Positions 1-5,875 of a DNA stretch of 5,913 nucleotides are shown here, piece after piece. The notes under the pieces are model-generated. The model searched no databases. It saw nothing but the letters and a program-made list of their open reading frames with translations, and was not told where the DNA came from. The position numbers were made by a program, and so were the translations under genes. How positions within the stretch are numbered: the stretch's first letter is position 1; each line of letters starts with the position of its first letter. The stretch comes from an uncultured Actinomycetes bacterium (GTDB lineage Bacteria; Actinomycetota; Actinomycetes; Nanopelagicales; Nanopelagicaceae): contig CAIMNT010000176.1 of assembly GCA_903842855.1 (NCBI GenBank), forward strand, positions 1-5,913, written 5' to 3'.

Positions 1-54
1 GGAATAGTTTGCCCGATCGGTGACGCTTTCGGAGTAAACTCTAATTATCCATTC

Positions 55-59
55 GGAGG
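55..59 (+). promoter_or_regulatory. Ribosome binding site of the ABC ATPase gene
   Basis: GGAGG lies 4 bases before the ATG at 64. The spacing is short but the match to the anti-Shine-Dalgarno sequence is strong, and it supports this start over any internal one. The 54 bases before it hold an AT-rich patch around 42-48 that could be a -10 element, but I could not pair it with a convincing -35, so no promoter is called. Confidence 0.75.
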
Positions 60-63
60 CCGC

Positions 64-768
64 ATGTCGATCATTGAGTTTCAGGGACTAACTAAGGTCT
101 ACAAGGATGTTGTTGCGGTGAAAGAGTTAACCGCAACGGTGGAAGCCGGTCGAATCACTGGATTTTTAGGACCAAATGGCGCCGGGAAAAGCACCGCCCT
201 CAAATGTCTACTCGCACTTGCAAAACCGAGCTCTGGCTTCGCCCACATTCGCGGTGTTCGATACCAAGAATTGGATAGCCCGATGCGGCAGGTGGGTGCG
301 GTAATCGAATCTGGAGGCTACAACCCATCTTTAAGCGGCATCCAGAATTTAAGAATTATTGCGGCAGCTGCAGGAATCCCTGACCGCCGCGCGATTGACG
401 TTTTGGAACTTGTCGATCTATCGGATGTAGCCTCGAAAAAGGTTAAGGAATACTCCCTTGGAATGAGACAGAGACTTTCGCTCGCCACTGCCATGCTGGG
501 AGATCCAGAGATCTTGGTGCTTGATGAACCAGCGAATGGATTAGATCCCATTGGAATCGCATGGCTTCGCACATTCCTCAAGAGCCTTTCGCACGATGGG
601 CATAGCATTTTGATCTCTTCCCATCAATTAGCAGAGATGCAAAATACCGTCGATGATGTTTTGATCATCCATAAAGGAAAATTAATCACCGAAGGGAAGA
701 TCTCGGATGTTATTGGATCTGGCACGTTAGAAGAAGCTTTTATTCGGTTGGTGGAGGCTTCCTCATGA
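64..768 (+). CDS. ABC transporter ATP-binding protein, BcrA/ABC-2 exporter type
   Basis: Cytoplasmic ATPase subunit (234 aa) that would power the membrane protein encoded next to it. Visible motifs, in order: Walker A GPNGAGKST at residues 36-44, a Q-loop region VIESGGYNPSLSG around 80-92, the ABC signature SLGMRQRL at 131-138, Walker B ILVLDEP at 150-156 with the catalytic Glu155, a D-loop NGLDP at 158-162, and the switch His187 in SSH. The Q-loop position holds Glu82 instead of Gln, which is usual in the bacitracin-resistance-like (BcrA) branch. The protein is shorter than the roughly 300 aa of BcrA itself because it lacks the C-terminal extension; it ends in the family-typical LEEAFIRLVE. 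The stop TGA overlaps the next start by four bases (ATGA), so the two are almost certainly one operon with translational coupling. The substrate cannot be told from sequence; antimicrobial peptide or lipid export is typical of the family. Nothing looks broken. Confidence 0.93.
   Translation: MSIIEFQGLTKVYKDVVAVKELTATVEAGRITGFLGPNGAGKSTALKCLLALAKPSSGFAHIRGVRYQELDSPMRQVGAVIESGGYNPSLSGIQNLRIIAAAAGIPDRRAIDVLELVDLSDVASKKVKEYSLGMRQRLSLATAMLGDPEILVLDEPANGLDPIGIAWLRTFLKSLSHDGHSILISSHQLAEMQNTVDDVLIIHKGKLITEGKISDVIGSGTLEEAFIRLVEASS
753..757 (+). promoter_or_regulatory. Ribosome binding site of the ABC permease gene
   Basis: GGAGG within the last codons of the ATPase gene, 7 bases before the ATG at 765. 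The ideal spacing fixes the permease start inside the ATGA overlap. Confidence 0.8.
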
Positions 769-1553
769 ATATTCTTAAATCTGAATTTCGCAAGGTGGTT
801 TACACCAAGTCTTTCTACGGATACCTACTGGGAGCAATTTTCCTAGCACTCATCTCCTCAATCCCTGCCGCGTTTTCCATCAACTCGCTTAAATCTCAAC
901 TCGATGGAGCAAGTCTGATGGATCCCCAATTGGTAGCAGGTATCTATGGCAAAGCCATCGCGGGATATCTTTTCGCCATGATCTTGGGTATTGCAATCAT
1001 CGGTAATGAATATCAAACGGGTCAAGCAGTTTCAACTTTTTTAGCCACACCTAAGAGAATACGAGTTCTCCTTGCGAAACTTGTTGTGGCGGCCTGCGCT
1101 GGGATCTTCTTATTGGTTGTCTCAACGCTTATTGGTTTTGGCGGCGCATATTTAGGGTTGAGCCATTACCCTCACGCCAAAACAGGTCTCGCTATATTTG
1201 TGAATTTAATTCTCGCTTCAATCATTTCAGGCGCCGTGATCGCACTTATGGGTGTGGCTATAGGAGCGCTAGTTCGAAATGTAAAAGTGGCGCAAATAGG
1301 CGCCATTATCTGGCTGCTGATCATTGAAAAATTGATTGTGGTTTTCTGGGCAACTGGGGGCAAATTTCTGCCTTCGGGGCTCATCGTAGGAATGATGGAT
1401 ATACATATTAATTTGAAATCAACGGAGAGATTTCTAAATATATCTTCTGCAAATTATTTTGGGGTGGGAACCTCCGTATTGCTGATGCTCGCATATGCGG
1501 CGATATTTGCCTCGATTGGCTCTTGGGTCTCACTTCGACGAGACATTGACTAG
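765..1553 (+). CDS. ABC-2 family transporter permease
   Basis: Membrane-spanning partner (262 aa) of the preceding ATPase. By hydropathy read by eye there are six transmembrane segments, at about residues 18-38, 63-80, 103-130, 141-168, 175-195 and 230-252, the usual number for ABC-2 permeases. After the second segment comes the cytoplasmic motif GNEYQTGQ...STFLATPKR (80-98), matching the family pattern E-(Y/F)-x-x-G-T-x-x-x-x-L-x-x-P-x-x-R; here the Thr after Gly is Gln. The start MNILKSEFRKVVYTKSFY is the typical amphipathic helix before the first membrane span, and the end SLRRDID is the typical short charged tail. Its overlap with the ATPase gene and the terminator-like hairpin 15 bases after the TAG stop suggest a complete two-gene operon. 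One ATPase dimer plus a permease dimer is the likely complex. Family membership is firm; the substrate is unknown. Confidence 0.9.
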   Translation: MNILKSEFRKVVYTKSFYGYLLGAIFLALISSIPAAFSINSLKSQLDGASLMDPQLVAGIYGKAIAGYLFAMILGIAIIGNEYQTGQAVSTFLATPKRIRVLLAKLVVAACAGIFLLVVSTLIGFGGAYLGLSHYPHAKTGLAIFVNLILASIISGAVIALMGVAIGALVRNVKVAQIGAIIWLLIIEKLIVVFWATGGKFLPSGLIVGMMDIHINLKSTERFLNISSANYFGVGTSVLLMLAYAAIFASIGSWVSLRRDID

Positions 1554-1567
1554 CCAGGAATTAACTC

Positions 1568-1615
1568 CCGATTACTCGGCGAGCGATGCCCTCACATCGC
1601 TCAAGCCGAGATCGG
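1568..1615. terminator. Strong bulged hairpin between convergent genes, probable (bidirectional) terminator
   Basis: Three nested inverted-repeat blocks form a 19-bp stem. The outer block is CCGAT (1568-1572) with ATCGG (1611-1615), the middle CTCGGC (1575-1580) with GCCGAG (1605-1610), and the inner GAGCGATG (1581-1588) with CATCGCTC (1595-1602). The loop is CCCTCA. Two-base bulges, TA on the left arm and AA on the right, sit at different levels. On the + strand it is followed by TTTCTT (1616-1621), a usable though imperfect U-tail that runs into the stop codon of the converging gene. On the - strand the stem begins 4 bases after that gene's TAA, but its far side has no good T-run, so termination should be better for the ABC operon than for the FMN-binding gene. 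Confidence 0.75.
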
Positions 1616-1619
1616 TTTC

Positions 1620-2030
1620 TTACTTAAGACCAGCTTTTCCTAAAGCCGATACCAAAGAGATATAGAACCCTTGCGCGGTAAATGAAGCGCCGGTGATGTT
1701 GTTGATATTTGAAGATTGAGCAGTTATGACTTCCTGTTCCAGCATCGGGATCGCCTGGGAATTTATCTGTTGATCTCTAAAAGTTCCTACAGGATAGACA
1801 GGAGCATTGACCTTCGTGATCTTGCCATTTTTAACGGTAACCGAAACTTGAACCGCCCCATAACGAGTCATATAGGCAGCGCCAAGGAAGGTGCCAGACT
1901 TTTTTGCAGTCGTTTTCGTGGTGGCCTTAACGGCCGCTGCGTTGGAAGCGTTAACACCAAGTGGAATCAGCGAGGCAAATGCACCTATCCCGCAGATTGC
2001 TGCTGTCTTACGAAACCTTTGTGATGCCAA
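1620..2030 (-). CDS. Secreted FMN-binding domain protein (FMN_bind)
   Basis: Small exported flavoprotein (136 aa). Residues 1-8 (MASQRFRK) are positively charged, about 9-26 are hydrophobic, and NASNAAA follows, which together read as a Sec signal peptide without a lipobox Cys. A Lys/Thr-rich linker (35-45) leads to one FMN_bind domain (about 54-134): RYGAVQVSVTVKNGKITKV, then an INSQAIPMLEQEV helix, then NITGASFT. In this family, including NqrC and RnfG, TGAxxT-type motifs receive FMN covalently through a phosphoester from the flavin transferase ApbE. The last Thr of the motif, Thr118, is the likely acceptor, by analogy. The role is probably extracytoplasmic electron transfer, but no ApbE, membrane reductase or partner gene is in view. 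The start is TTG at 2028-2030, chosen because an AAGGAG sits 7 bases upstream and the signal peptide begins there. The 96-bp gap from the dehydrogenase stop leaves room for a separate promoter. Confidence 0.87.
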   Translation of the reverse strand: MASQRFRKTAAICGIGAFASLIPLGVNASNAAAVKATTKTTAKKSGTFLGAAYMTRYGAVQVSVTVKNGKITKVNAPVYPVGTFRDQQINSQAIPMLEQEVITAQSSNINNITGASFTAQGFYISLVSALGKAGLK

Positions 2031-2037
2031 GATCCAA

Positions 2038-2043
2038 CTCCTT
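2038..2043 (-). promoter_or_regulatory. Ribosome binding site deciding the TTG start of the FMN-binding gene
   Basis: Read on the - strand this is AAGGAG, 7 bases before TTG (2030-2028). There is no nearby in-frame ATG at the signal-peptide start, so this site is the main reason for accepting TTG. Further upstream on the - strand a TATATAG-like stretch (about 2056-2062) could be a -10 element. The best -35 candidate (TTCAAA) would be only about 15 bases away, so I do not call a promoter. Confidence 0.75.
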
Positions 2044-2126
2044 AACTCGCTCTTCTATATATGAATTAAAGAACTTTGAACTGGGAGATTTCTGAGAGAG
2101 GGCTGAAATTGACCTTCGGATCTTCC

Positions 2127-3620
2127 CTAATTCTGGGTAGGAAAGCCCAGGTTGATTCCTCCGTGGCTGGGATCAAGCCAACGGCTTGTGATGACTTTGC
2201 CGCGGGTGAAGAAATGGAATCCCTCAGTGCCGTGCGCATGAGAGTCGCCGAAGAGCGAAGATTTCCAACCACCGAATGAGTAATAGGCGACTGGAACAGG
2301 GATTGGAACGTTAATTCCAATCATGCCAACCTCAATCTCATTTTGGAATCTCCGAGCAGCGCCACCATCATTTGTGAAGATAGCAGTGCCATTTCCAAAT
2401 TCATGGGCGTTGATGAGTGCGACGCCTTCCTCATAAGATTTAACCCGCACTACGGCTAGCACTGGCCCAAAGATCTCATCGGTATAAATCGTCATATCAG
2501 TTGTTACATGATCAAAGAGGGTTGGTCCGAGCCAGAAGCCTCCAGGCTCTCCATCTACAACTGGATTGCGCCCATCAACAACGAGCGTCGCGCCAGCAGC
2601 CACTCCTGCATCAACATAACCTTGCACCTTGTCGCGATGCGCTCCTGTCACGAGTGGACCCATGTCGCATCCTCTGCGGCCATCTCCGGTACGCAGTCCT
2701 GGCATACGATCTGCAATCTTCTTTACCAGTTGATCTCCAATTGGATCAACGGCGAGCACGACCGAGATGGCCATGCAACGTTCACCAGCAGAGCCAAATC
2801 CAGCATTGATTGCCTGATCCGCTGCGAGATCTAGATCGGCATCGGGAAGAACCAACATGTGGTTCTTAGCTCCCCCAAGCGCTTGAACGCGCTTCTTATT
2901 CTTCGTTCCGGTCTCGTATATATATTGTGCAATAGGAGTTGACCCTACAAACGAGATGCTCTTGATATCGGGATGTTCAAGAAGGGCATCAACCGCCTCT
3001 TTATCTCCATGAAGAACATTGAAAACTCCATCAGGTAAACCCGCTTCTTTTAGCAGCCCTGCGATGAAGTTGGCGGCAGAGGGATCTTTCTCGCTCGGCT
3101 TAAGGATGACGGTGTTGCCAGCGGCGAGCGCAATTGGGAAGAACCACATGGGGACCATGGCGGGAAAGTTAAAGGGAGAGATGATCGCAACCGCACCAAG
3201 TGGTTGACGTACTGAATGAACATCTACACCACCAGAAACTTGCTCTGAAAATCCACCTTTAAGTAGGTGACCTAAACCGCAGGCGAACTCAACGACTTCC
3301 TGACCACGCGTTACTTCACCCAGTGCATCGCTTAAAACTTTGCCATGCTCTGAAGTTATTATTGCAGCGAGCTCCTCTTTACGAGCATTCAGAAGTTCGC
3401 GAAAAGAGAAGAGAATTGCAATTCGCTTTGTAAGCGAAACTTCGCGCCACTCTTTGAATGCCATAGTCGCGACACCGACCGCCTCGTCGACTACCTTTTT
3501 AGATGCGAGGTCTACGCTCTTTGTGGCAACACCAGTGGCTGGATCAAATACTGGAGCAGTTCGCTCGCTTGCTCCGGTCCAAGATTTTCCAGCAATAAAA
3601 TGTGTGATTTGGGTAGTCAT
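2127..3620 (-). CDS. mmsA: CoA-acylating methylmalonate-semialdehyde dehydrogenase
   Basis: A full-length aldehyde dehydrogenase (497 aa, normal for the family) of the methylmalonate-semialdehyde type: methylmalonate (or malonate) semialdehyde + CoA + NAD+ gives propionyl-CoA (or acetyl-CoA) + CO2 + NADH. It acts in the cytoplasm at the end of valine and thymine breakdown, and as IolA in myo-inositol breakdown. Visible residues: oxyanion Asn151 in SPFNFP, cofactor Lys174 in KPSE, FVGST (224-228), catalytic Cys282 in GERCMA, and Glu382 in EIFGP. The usual general-base Glu of hydrolytic ALDHs is absent: the ELGGK motif reads ALGGAKNH (247-254), as expected of this CoA-dependent class. Arg105 and Arg281 fit the two arginines known to hold the substrate carboxylate. 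The C-terminal NVPIPVPVAYYSFGGWK...FFTRGKVITSRW is family-diagnostic. The start ATG follows the usp stop by 9 bp with only a weak GGGG before it, so translation is probably coupled. No other valine or inositol gene is visible, so the pathway is open. Confidence 0.95.
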   Translation of the reverse strand: MTTQITHFIAGKSWTGASERTAPVFDPATGVATKSVDLASKKVVDEAVGVATMAFKEWREVSLTKRIAILFSFRELLNARKEELAAIITSEHGKVLSDALGEVTRGQEVVEFACGLGHLLKGGFSEQVSGGVDVHSVRQPLGAVAIISPFNFPAMVPMWFFPIALAAGNTVILKPSEKDPSAANFIAGLLKEAGLPDGVFNVLHGDKEAVDALLEHPDIKSISFVGSTPIAQYIYETGTKNKKRVQALGGAKNHMLVLPDADLDLAADQAINAGFGSAGERCMAISVVLAVDPIGDQLVKKIADRMPGLRTGDGRRGCDMGPLVTGAHRDKVQGYVDAGVAAGATLVVDGRNPVVDGEPGGFWLGPTLFDHVTTDMTIYTDEIFGPVLAVVRVKSYEEGVALINAHEFGNGTAIFTNDGGAARRFQNEIEVGMIGINVPIPVPVAYYSFGGWKSSLFGDSHAHGTEGFHFFTRGKVITSRWLDPSHGGINLGFPTQN

Positions 3621-3629
3621 ACCCCAATC

Positions 3630-4082
3630 TTAAGCGTGAACAATCACTACTGGACACTTCGACTTAGCGGAGCAGCTCTCAGAGACAGAGCCGAGTATTA
3701 GGTCAGCGAATTTGCCGTGGCCACGTGAGCCCATAACTAATAATTCGGCACCTTTAGAGAGTTCTACAAGGGTGCGAACAACACCTCCCTCTATCGAGGT
3801 GGTCTTTATCTGATCTGAGTTGAGACCAAAAACCAACCCCACTCCAGATTTAAGAATCTGATCCGACCAGATTTTTGGGTCACTCTCCCCAACGTATGCA
3901 CTGGTTCCAAAACCCACTCCAGCAATATCGAGTGGTGACTCCGCATACTCCCAGACATTGACCACTTCAATATCGAGTCCAAGTAGAGGCGCATGAGTTG
4001 ATGCCCATGTGAGTGCGGCTATCGCTGACGGGGAGCCATCAAAGGCCACGAGTGCGATCCGTGTGGACTGGTTTGTGCTCAT
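3630..4082 (-). CDS. Universal stress protein, UspA family, ATP-binding type
   Basis: A single-domain Usp (150 aa, normal length) with an alpha/beta fold of the HUP superfamily, expected as a cytoplasmic dimer. Asp15 in VAFDGS is the usual nucleotide-contacting residue after the first strand. The C-terminal motif is G118-SR-G121-(9 residues)-G131-S132, an exact match to the G-2x-G-9x-G-(S/T) pattern of ATP-binding Usps; VMGSRGHG and CPVVIVHA are typical blocks. It is the first gene of the likely usp-mmsA operon; the gap to mmsA is 9 bp. Usps of this kind act in starvation, redox and energy stress, but a precise role cannot be read here. The ATG start has GGAG 7 bases upstream. The opposite-direction gene begins 197 bp away, so regulation may be shared. 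Confidence 0.93.
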   Translation of the reverse strand: MSTNQSTRIALVAFDGSPSAIAALTWASTHAPLLGLDIEVVNVWEYAESPLDIAGVGFGTSAYVGESDPKIWSDQILKSGVGLVFGLNSDQIKTTSIEGGVVRTLVELSKGAELLVMGSRGHGKFADLILGSVSESCSAKSKCPVVIVHA

Positions 4083-4215
4083 TTTCTCTCTCCAGTTTCA
4101 AAATCAAAGATCAATAATCCTTTAGTGCCCGCTTTAAGTATCCTCTGATTTCCCCCAGATGATTCTAAAAATTACCTTACGAATACTTGATGTAGTGATA
4201 GCACTAGTACCTCTA

Positions 4216-4243
4216 TTGCTAAGAGTCTAATTAAGCGGATAAT
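4216..4243 (+). promoter_or_regulatory. Candidate sigma-70-type promoter for the 158-aa gene
   Basis: TTGCTA (4216-4221) and GATAAT (4238-4243) are separated by 16 bases, matching 4 of 6 and 5 of 6 consensus positions. Transcription would start near 4250, giving a leader of about 30 bases that contains the ribosome binding site. Seen by eye only. Confidence 0.45.
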
Positions 4244-4268
4244 GGTGATTTGTAGGCGTGCTCGCTCT

Positions 4269-4274
4269 AGGGGG
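4269..4274 (+). promoter_or_regulatory. Ribosome binding site of the 158-aa gene
   Basis: AGGGGG, 5 bases before the ATG at 4280. An in-frame TAG at 4268-4270 overlaps it, so translation cannot begin further upstream, and ATG 4280 is the first possible start. Confidence 0.65.
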
Positions 4275-4279
4275 TAGCA

Positions 4280-4756
4280 ATGCTCAAAAGGCCAGTTCCA
4301 GCACATCCCGCATATGCCGTTATTGGCAAGACTCGTACCTTAATTTGGGAAGACGGGTTACATGCCCACAAAAAACCCACTGCAGTTTACGATCCTAGGT
4401 CTCGACCACGTTTTGTCAGCGTGAGTGGCCCGCGATCAACTTCAAATTACGACTATCGTGAAAGCTCGTCAGGGTCAAAAGCTAAATACCACTTCTTACC
4501 AGGATGGCTCGAGCCAGGACTTGATCACCATTATTGCGAATTGATTTATCATAAATTACAGAAATTTGATCACATCTTTCTTGTTGGCGCAGGTGTGGGA
4601 AGGTGGAGTGGCATAAACAATTTCATAAGGTTTGTTGAGACCGAACACGAAGAATTTCCCGGCCGTATCTACCCTGCTCGCTATTTTAGACTCACCGATT
4701 TTCCAGAGGAGAAGCTCATGGAGATTTTTCGTAAAATGAAAGCTGATCACCTCTAG
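4280..4756 (+). CDS. Protein of unknown function (158 aa), faintly like eRF1/Pelota-type domain proteins
   Basis: I do not recognise this protein with certainty. It has no signal peptide or membrane span and should be cytoplasmic. Residues 11-24 (AYAVIGKTRTLIWE) look like two short beta strands. Residues 31-70 are rich in Arg, Ser, Lys and Pro and probably disordered or RNA-facing. Residues 81-96 (DHHYCELIYHKLQKFD) read as a helix, 97-104 (HIFLVGAG) as a strand ending in a Gly loop, 110-125 as a helix and 142-155 as a C-terminal helix. The order 'YxxI...L...I-(L/F)-(I/L)-V-G-x-G...helix...strand...(P)EExL...R' is reminiscent of small bacterial proteins annotated as translational-machinery components related to the last domain of eRF1/Pelota. 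That is a resemblance recalled from memory, not a search result. It has its own promoter candidate and ribosome binding site, is divergent from usp, and its TAG overlaps the acdS stop. The gene looks intact. Confidence 0.72.
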   Translation: MLKRPVPAHPAYAVIGKTRTLIWEDGLHAHKKPTAVYDPRSRPRFVSVSGPRSTSNYDYRESSSGSKAKYHFLPGWLEPGLDHHYCELIYHKLQKFDHIFLVGAGVGRWSGINNFIRFVETEHEEFPGRIYPARYFRLTDFPEEKLMEIFRKMKADHL

Positions 4757-5769
4757 AAGGCGGTTGTATACGCATTAACAGCTGGTTGACCGCCTAGGTG
4801 TGCATAAAGAATTCGACTTCCCTCAGGGAAATATCCTTCGCGCACCAGATCAATCAACGCAGTTATTGATTTACCTTCATATACCGGATCTGTAATCATT
4901 CCCTCTAGACGAGCCACCAATTGAATCCCTTCTATGGTGTGTTGGCTCGCTACTCCATAAATTCCATCGTGCCAGCGATCCAAAAGAACGATCTCAGTGT
5001 CATCTAGCTCTCGGCCCAGTTCAATCGCCTCCGCGGTCCGCGATGCGATGCGCTTAATCTGATCCCATGTCTTTTCGACAGTCGCAGAGCCATCAATTCC
5101 TAGAACTGAGGCGGCTCGATTACTGTGTGCAAAGCCAGCGATCATTCCGGCTTGAGTGGAGCCTGTCACAGAACAGACAATCACGTTGTCGAAGGTAAAC
5201 CCAAGCTCGCGTTCCTGATCCTCAACTTCAAAAGCCCAGCCGGCAAAGCCATGTCCTCCAAGGGGATGATCGGAGGCACCAGCGGGAATTGGATATGGCT
5301 TCCCACCTCGAGCAATGACATCAGAGATAGCCTCTTCCCAAGATTTTCTAAATCCGATATCAAACCCGGCTGCATCAAGTCGCACCTCAGCGCCCATAAT
5401 TCGGCTCAAAAGAATATTTCCGGTCTTCTCATAGTTGACCTCATCCCAATCAACCCAGTGCTCTTGCACTAATACGCATTTGAGCCCCAACTTCGCCGCG
5501 ACGGCGGCAACTTGGCGCGTGTGATTGGACTGCACTCCACCGATTGAAACTAAGGTGTCACAGCCTTGAGCGAGGGAATCAGCCGCTAAATATTCTAGTT
5601 TGCGGGTCTTGTTTCCACCGTAGGCCAGCCCCGAATTCACATCCTCACGCTTCGCCCAAATCTCAACTTTGCCACCAAGGTAATCGGTAAGGCGATCAAG
5701 GCGATGAATCGGGGATGGACCAAAGGTAAGTTGAACTTTTGGAAAAGCTTCTAGGGCTGCTCGTGACAT
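4753..5769 (-). CDS. acdS: 1-Aminocyclopropane-1-carboxylate (ACC) deaminase
   Basis: A PLP enzyme of the tryptophan-synthase beta fold that opens the ring of ACC, giving 2-oxobutyrate and ammonia, in the cytoplasm. With the start at 5769 the protein is 338 aa, the same length as the Pseudomonas enzyme, and aligns with it throughout: LTFGPSPIHRL (14-24), PLP Lys54 in GGNKTRKLEYL, IGGVQSNHTRQV (76-87), the phosphate loop VTGSTQAG (201-208) and TDPVYEGKS (293-301). The residues known to separate ACC deaminase from D-cysteine desulfhydrase are all present: Ser81, Tyr297, Glu298 and Leu325 correspond to Ser78, Tyr294, Glu295 and Leu322 of the Pseudomonas enzyme, a constant offset of three. The reading frame is open back to 5862, but those 31 extra residues do not resemble the family. 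No Shine-Dalgarno precedes ATG 5769; a leaderless transcript is likely. The stop overlaps the converging gene. 2-Oxobutyrate feeds isoleucine or propionyl-CoA metabolism. D-amino-acid side activity is possible. Confidence 0.94.
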   Translation of the reverse strand: MSRAALEAFPKVQLTFGPSPIHRLDRLTDYLGGKVEIWAKREDVNSGLAYGGNKTRKLEYLAADSLAQGCDTLVSIGGVQSNHTRQVAAVAAKLGLKCVLVQEHWVDWDEVNYEKTGNILLSRIMGAEVRLDAAGFDIGFRKSWEEAISDVIARGGKPYPIPAGASDHPLGGHGFAGWAFEVEDQERELGFTFDNVIVCSVTGSTQAGMIAGFAHSNRAASVLGIDGSATVEKTWDQIKRIASRTAEAIELGRELDDTEIVLLDRWHDGIYGVASQHTIEGIQLVARLEGMITDPVYEGKSITALIDLVREGYFPEGSRILYAHLGGQPAVNAYTTAF

Positions 5770-5775
5770 AGCGAG

Positions 5776-5804
5776 AATAATGTCATCTGACCACCAGTAG
5801 TACA
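5776..5804 (-). promoter_or_regulatory. Candidate promoter for a leaderless acdS transcript
   Basis: Reading leftwards, TTGTAC (5804-5799) is followed after 17 bases by CATTAT (5781-5776), and the acdS ATG (5769) comes 7 bases later. Transcription would then start at or next to the A of ATG. The -10 matches 4 of 6 positions and the -35 only 3 of 6, so the support is mainly the spacing and the lack of any Shine-Dalgarno sequence. Confidence 0.4.
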
Positions 5805-5862
5805 ACCGCATGAGATGTAAGTATTTGGTGCGATGTAAATCAACCTTGCAGAGAATTCCCAT

Positions 5863-5875
5863 ACACTTAAAGTGT
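5863..5875. repeat. 13-bp perfect palindrome, possible operator
   Basis: ACACTT and AAGTGT flank a single central A. It lies 94 bp upstream of the acdS ATG and 9 bp before the ATG of the possible divergent gene, a place where a dimeric regulator could act on either. The symmetry does not extend further. The regulator is unknown. Confidence 0.5.

Larger units (their letters stand above)
4083..4279. other. Divergent intergenic region between usp and the 158-aa gene
   Basis: This 197-bp AT-rich stretch holds the control regions of both genes. For usp (- strand) I see the Shine-Dalgarno GGAG at 4090-4093, but no sigma-70 pair with proper spacing; GATACT and GATTAT are possible -10 elements without a fitting -35. 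For the + strand gene there is a usable promoter and a ribosome binding site, listed separately. Near the middle lies a short inverted repeat, TAGTG-ATAG-CACTA (4193-4206), that could be a regulator site. No open reading frame of note is contained here. Confidence 0.7.

Noticed and set aside
1..63. Promoter of the ABC operon
   Set aside because: The AT-rich stretch near 42-48 could be a -10, but no -35 at proper spacing was found and the upstream context is cut off by the window.
1716..2024. A 102-aa + strand frame antisense to the FMN-binding gene
   Set aside because: The - strand gene has a signal peptide, domain match and ribosome binding site; the antisense product resembles nothing and is a shadow.
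2031..2126. Terminator between mmsA and the FMN-binding gene
   Set aside because: Only a 4-bp hairpin with a wobble pair is visible and there is no T-run, so read-through into the FMN-binding gene cannot be excluded and no terminator is called.
2501..2834. Two overlapping + strand frames of 102 and 108 aa
   Set aside because: They lie wholly inside the well-supported dehydrogenase gene on the other strand, have no family resemblance and no ribosome binding site.
4119..4136. Partial resemblance to a DosR-type box (GGGCACTAAAG on the - strand) upstream of usp
   Set aside because: Only one half resembles the known palindrome; the second half does not match, so no dormancy-regulon site is claimed.
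4759..4794. Inverted repeat GGCGGT...ACCGCC just past the stop of the 158-aa gene
   Set aside because: The loop of 24 bases is too long, no T-run follows, and it lies within the acdS coding sequence, so it is not a convincing terminator.
5770..5862. A 31-residue N-terminal extension of ACC deaminase from ATG 5862
   Set aside because: It does not resemble the family, lacks a Shine-Dalgarno sequence and would cover the promoter-like elements; ATG 5769 gives the standard 338 aa.
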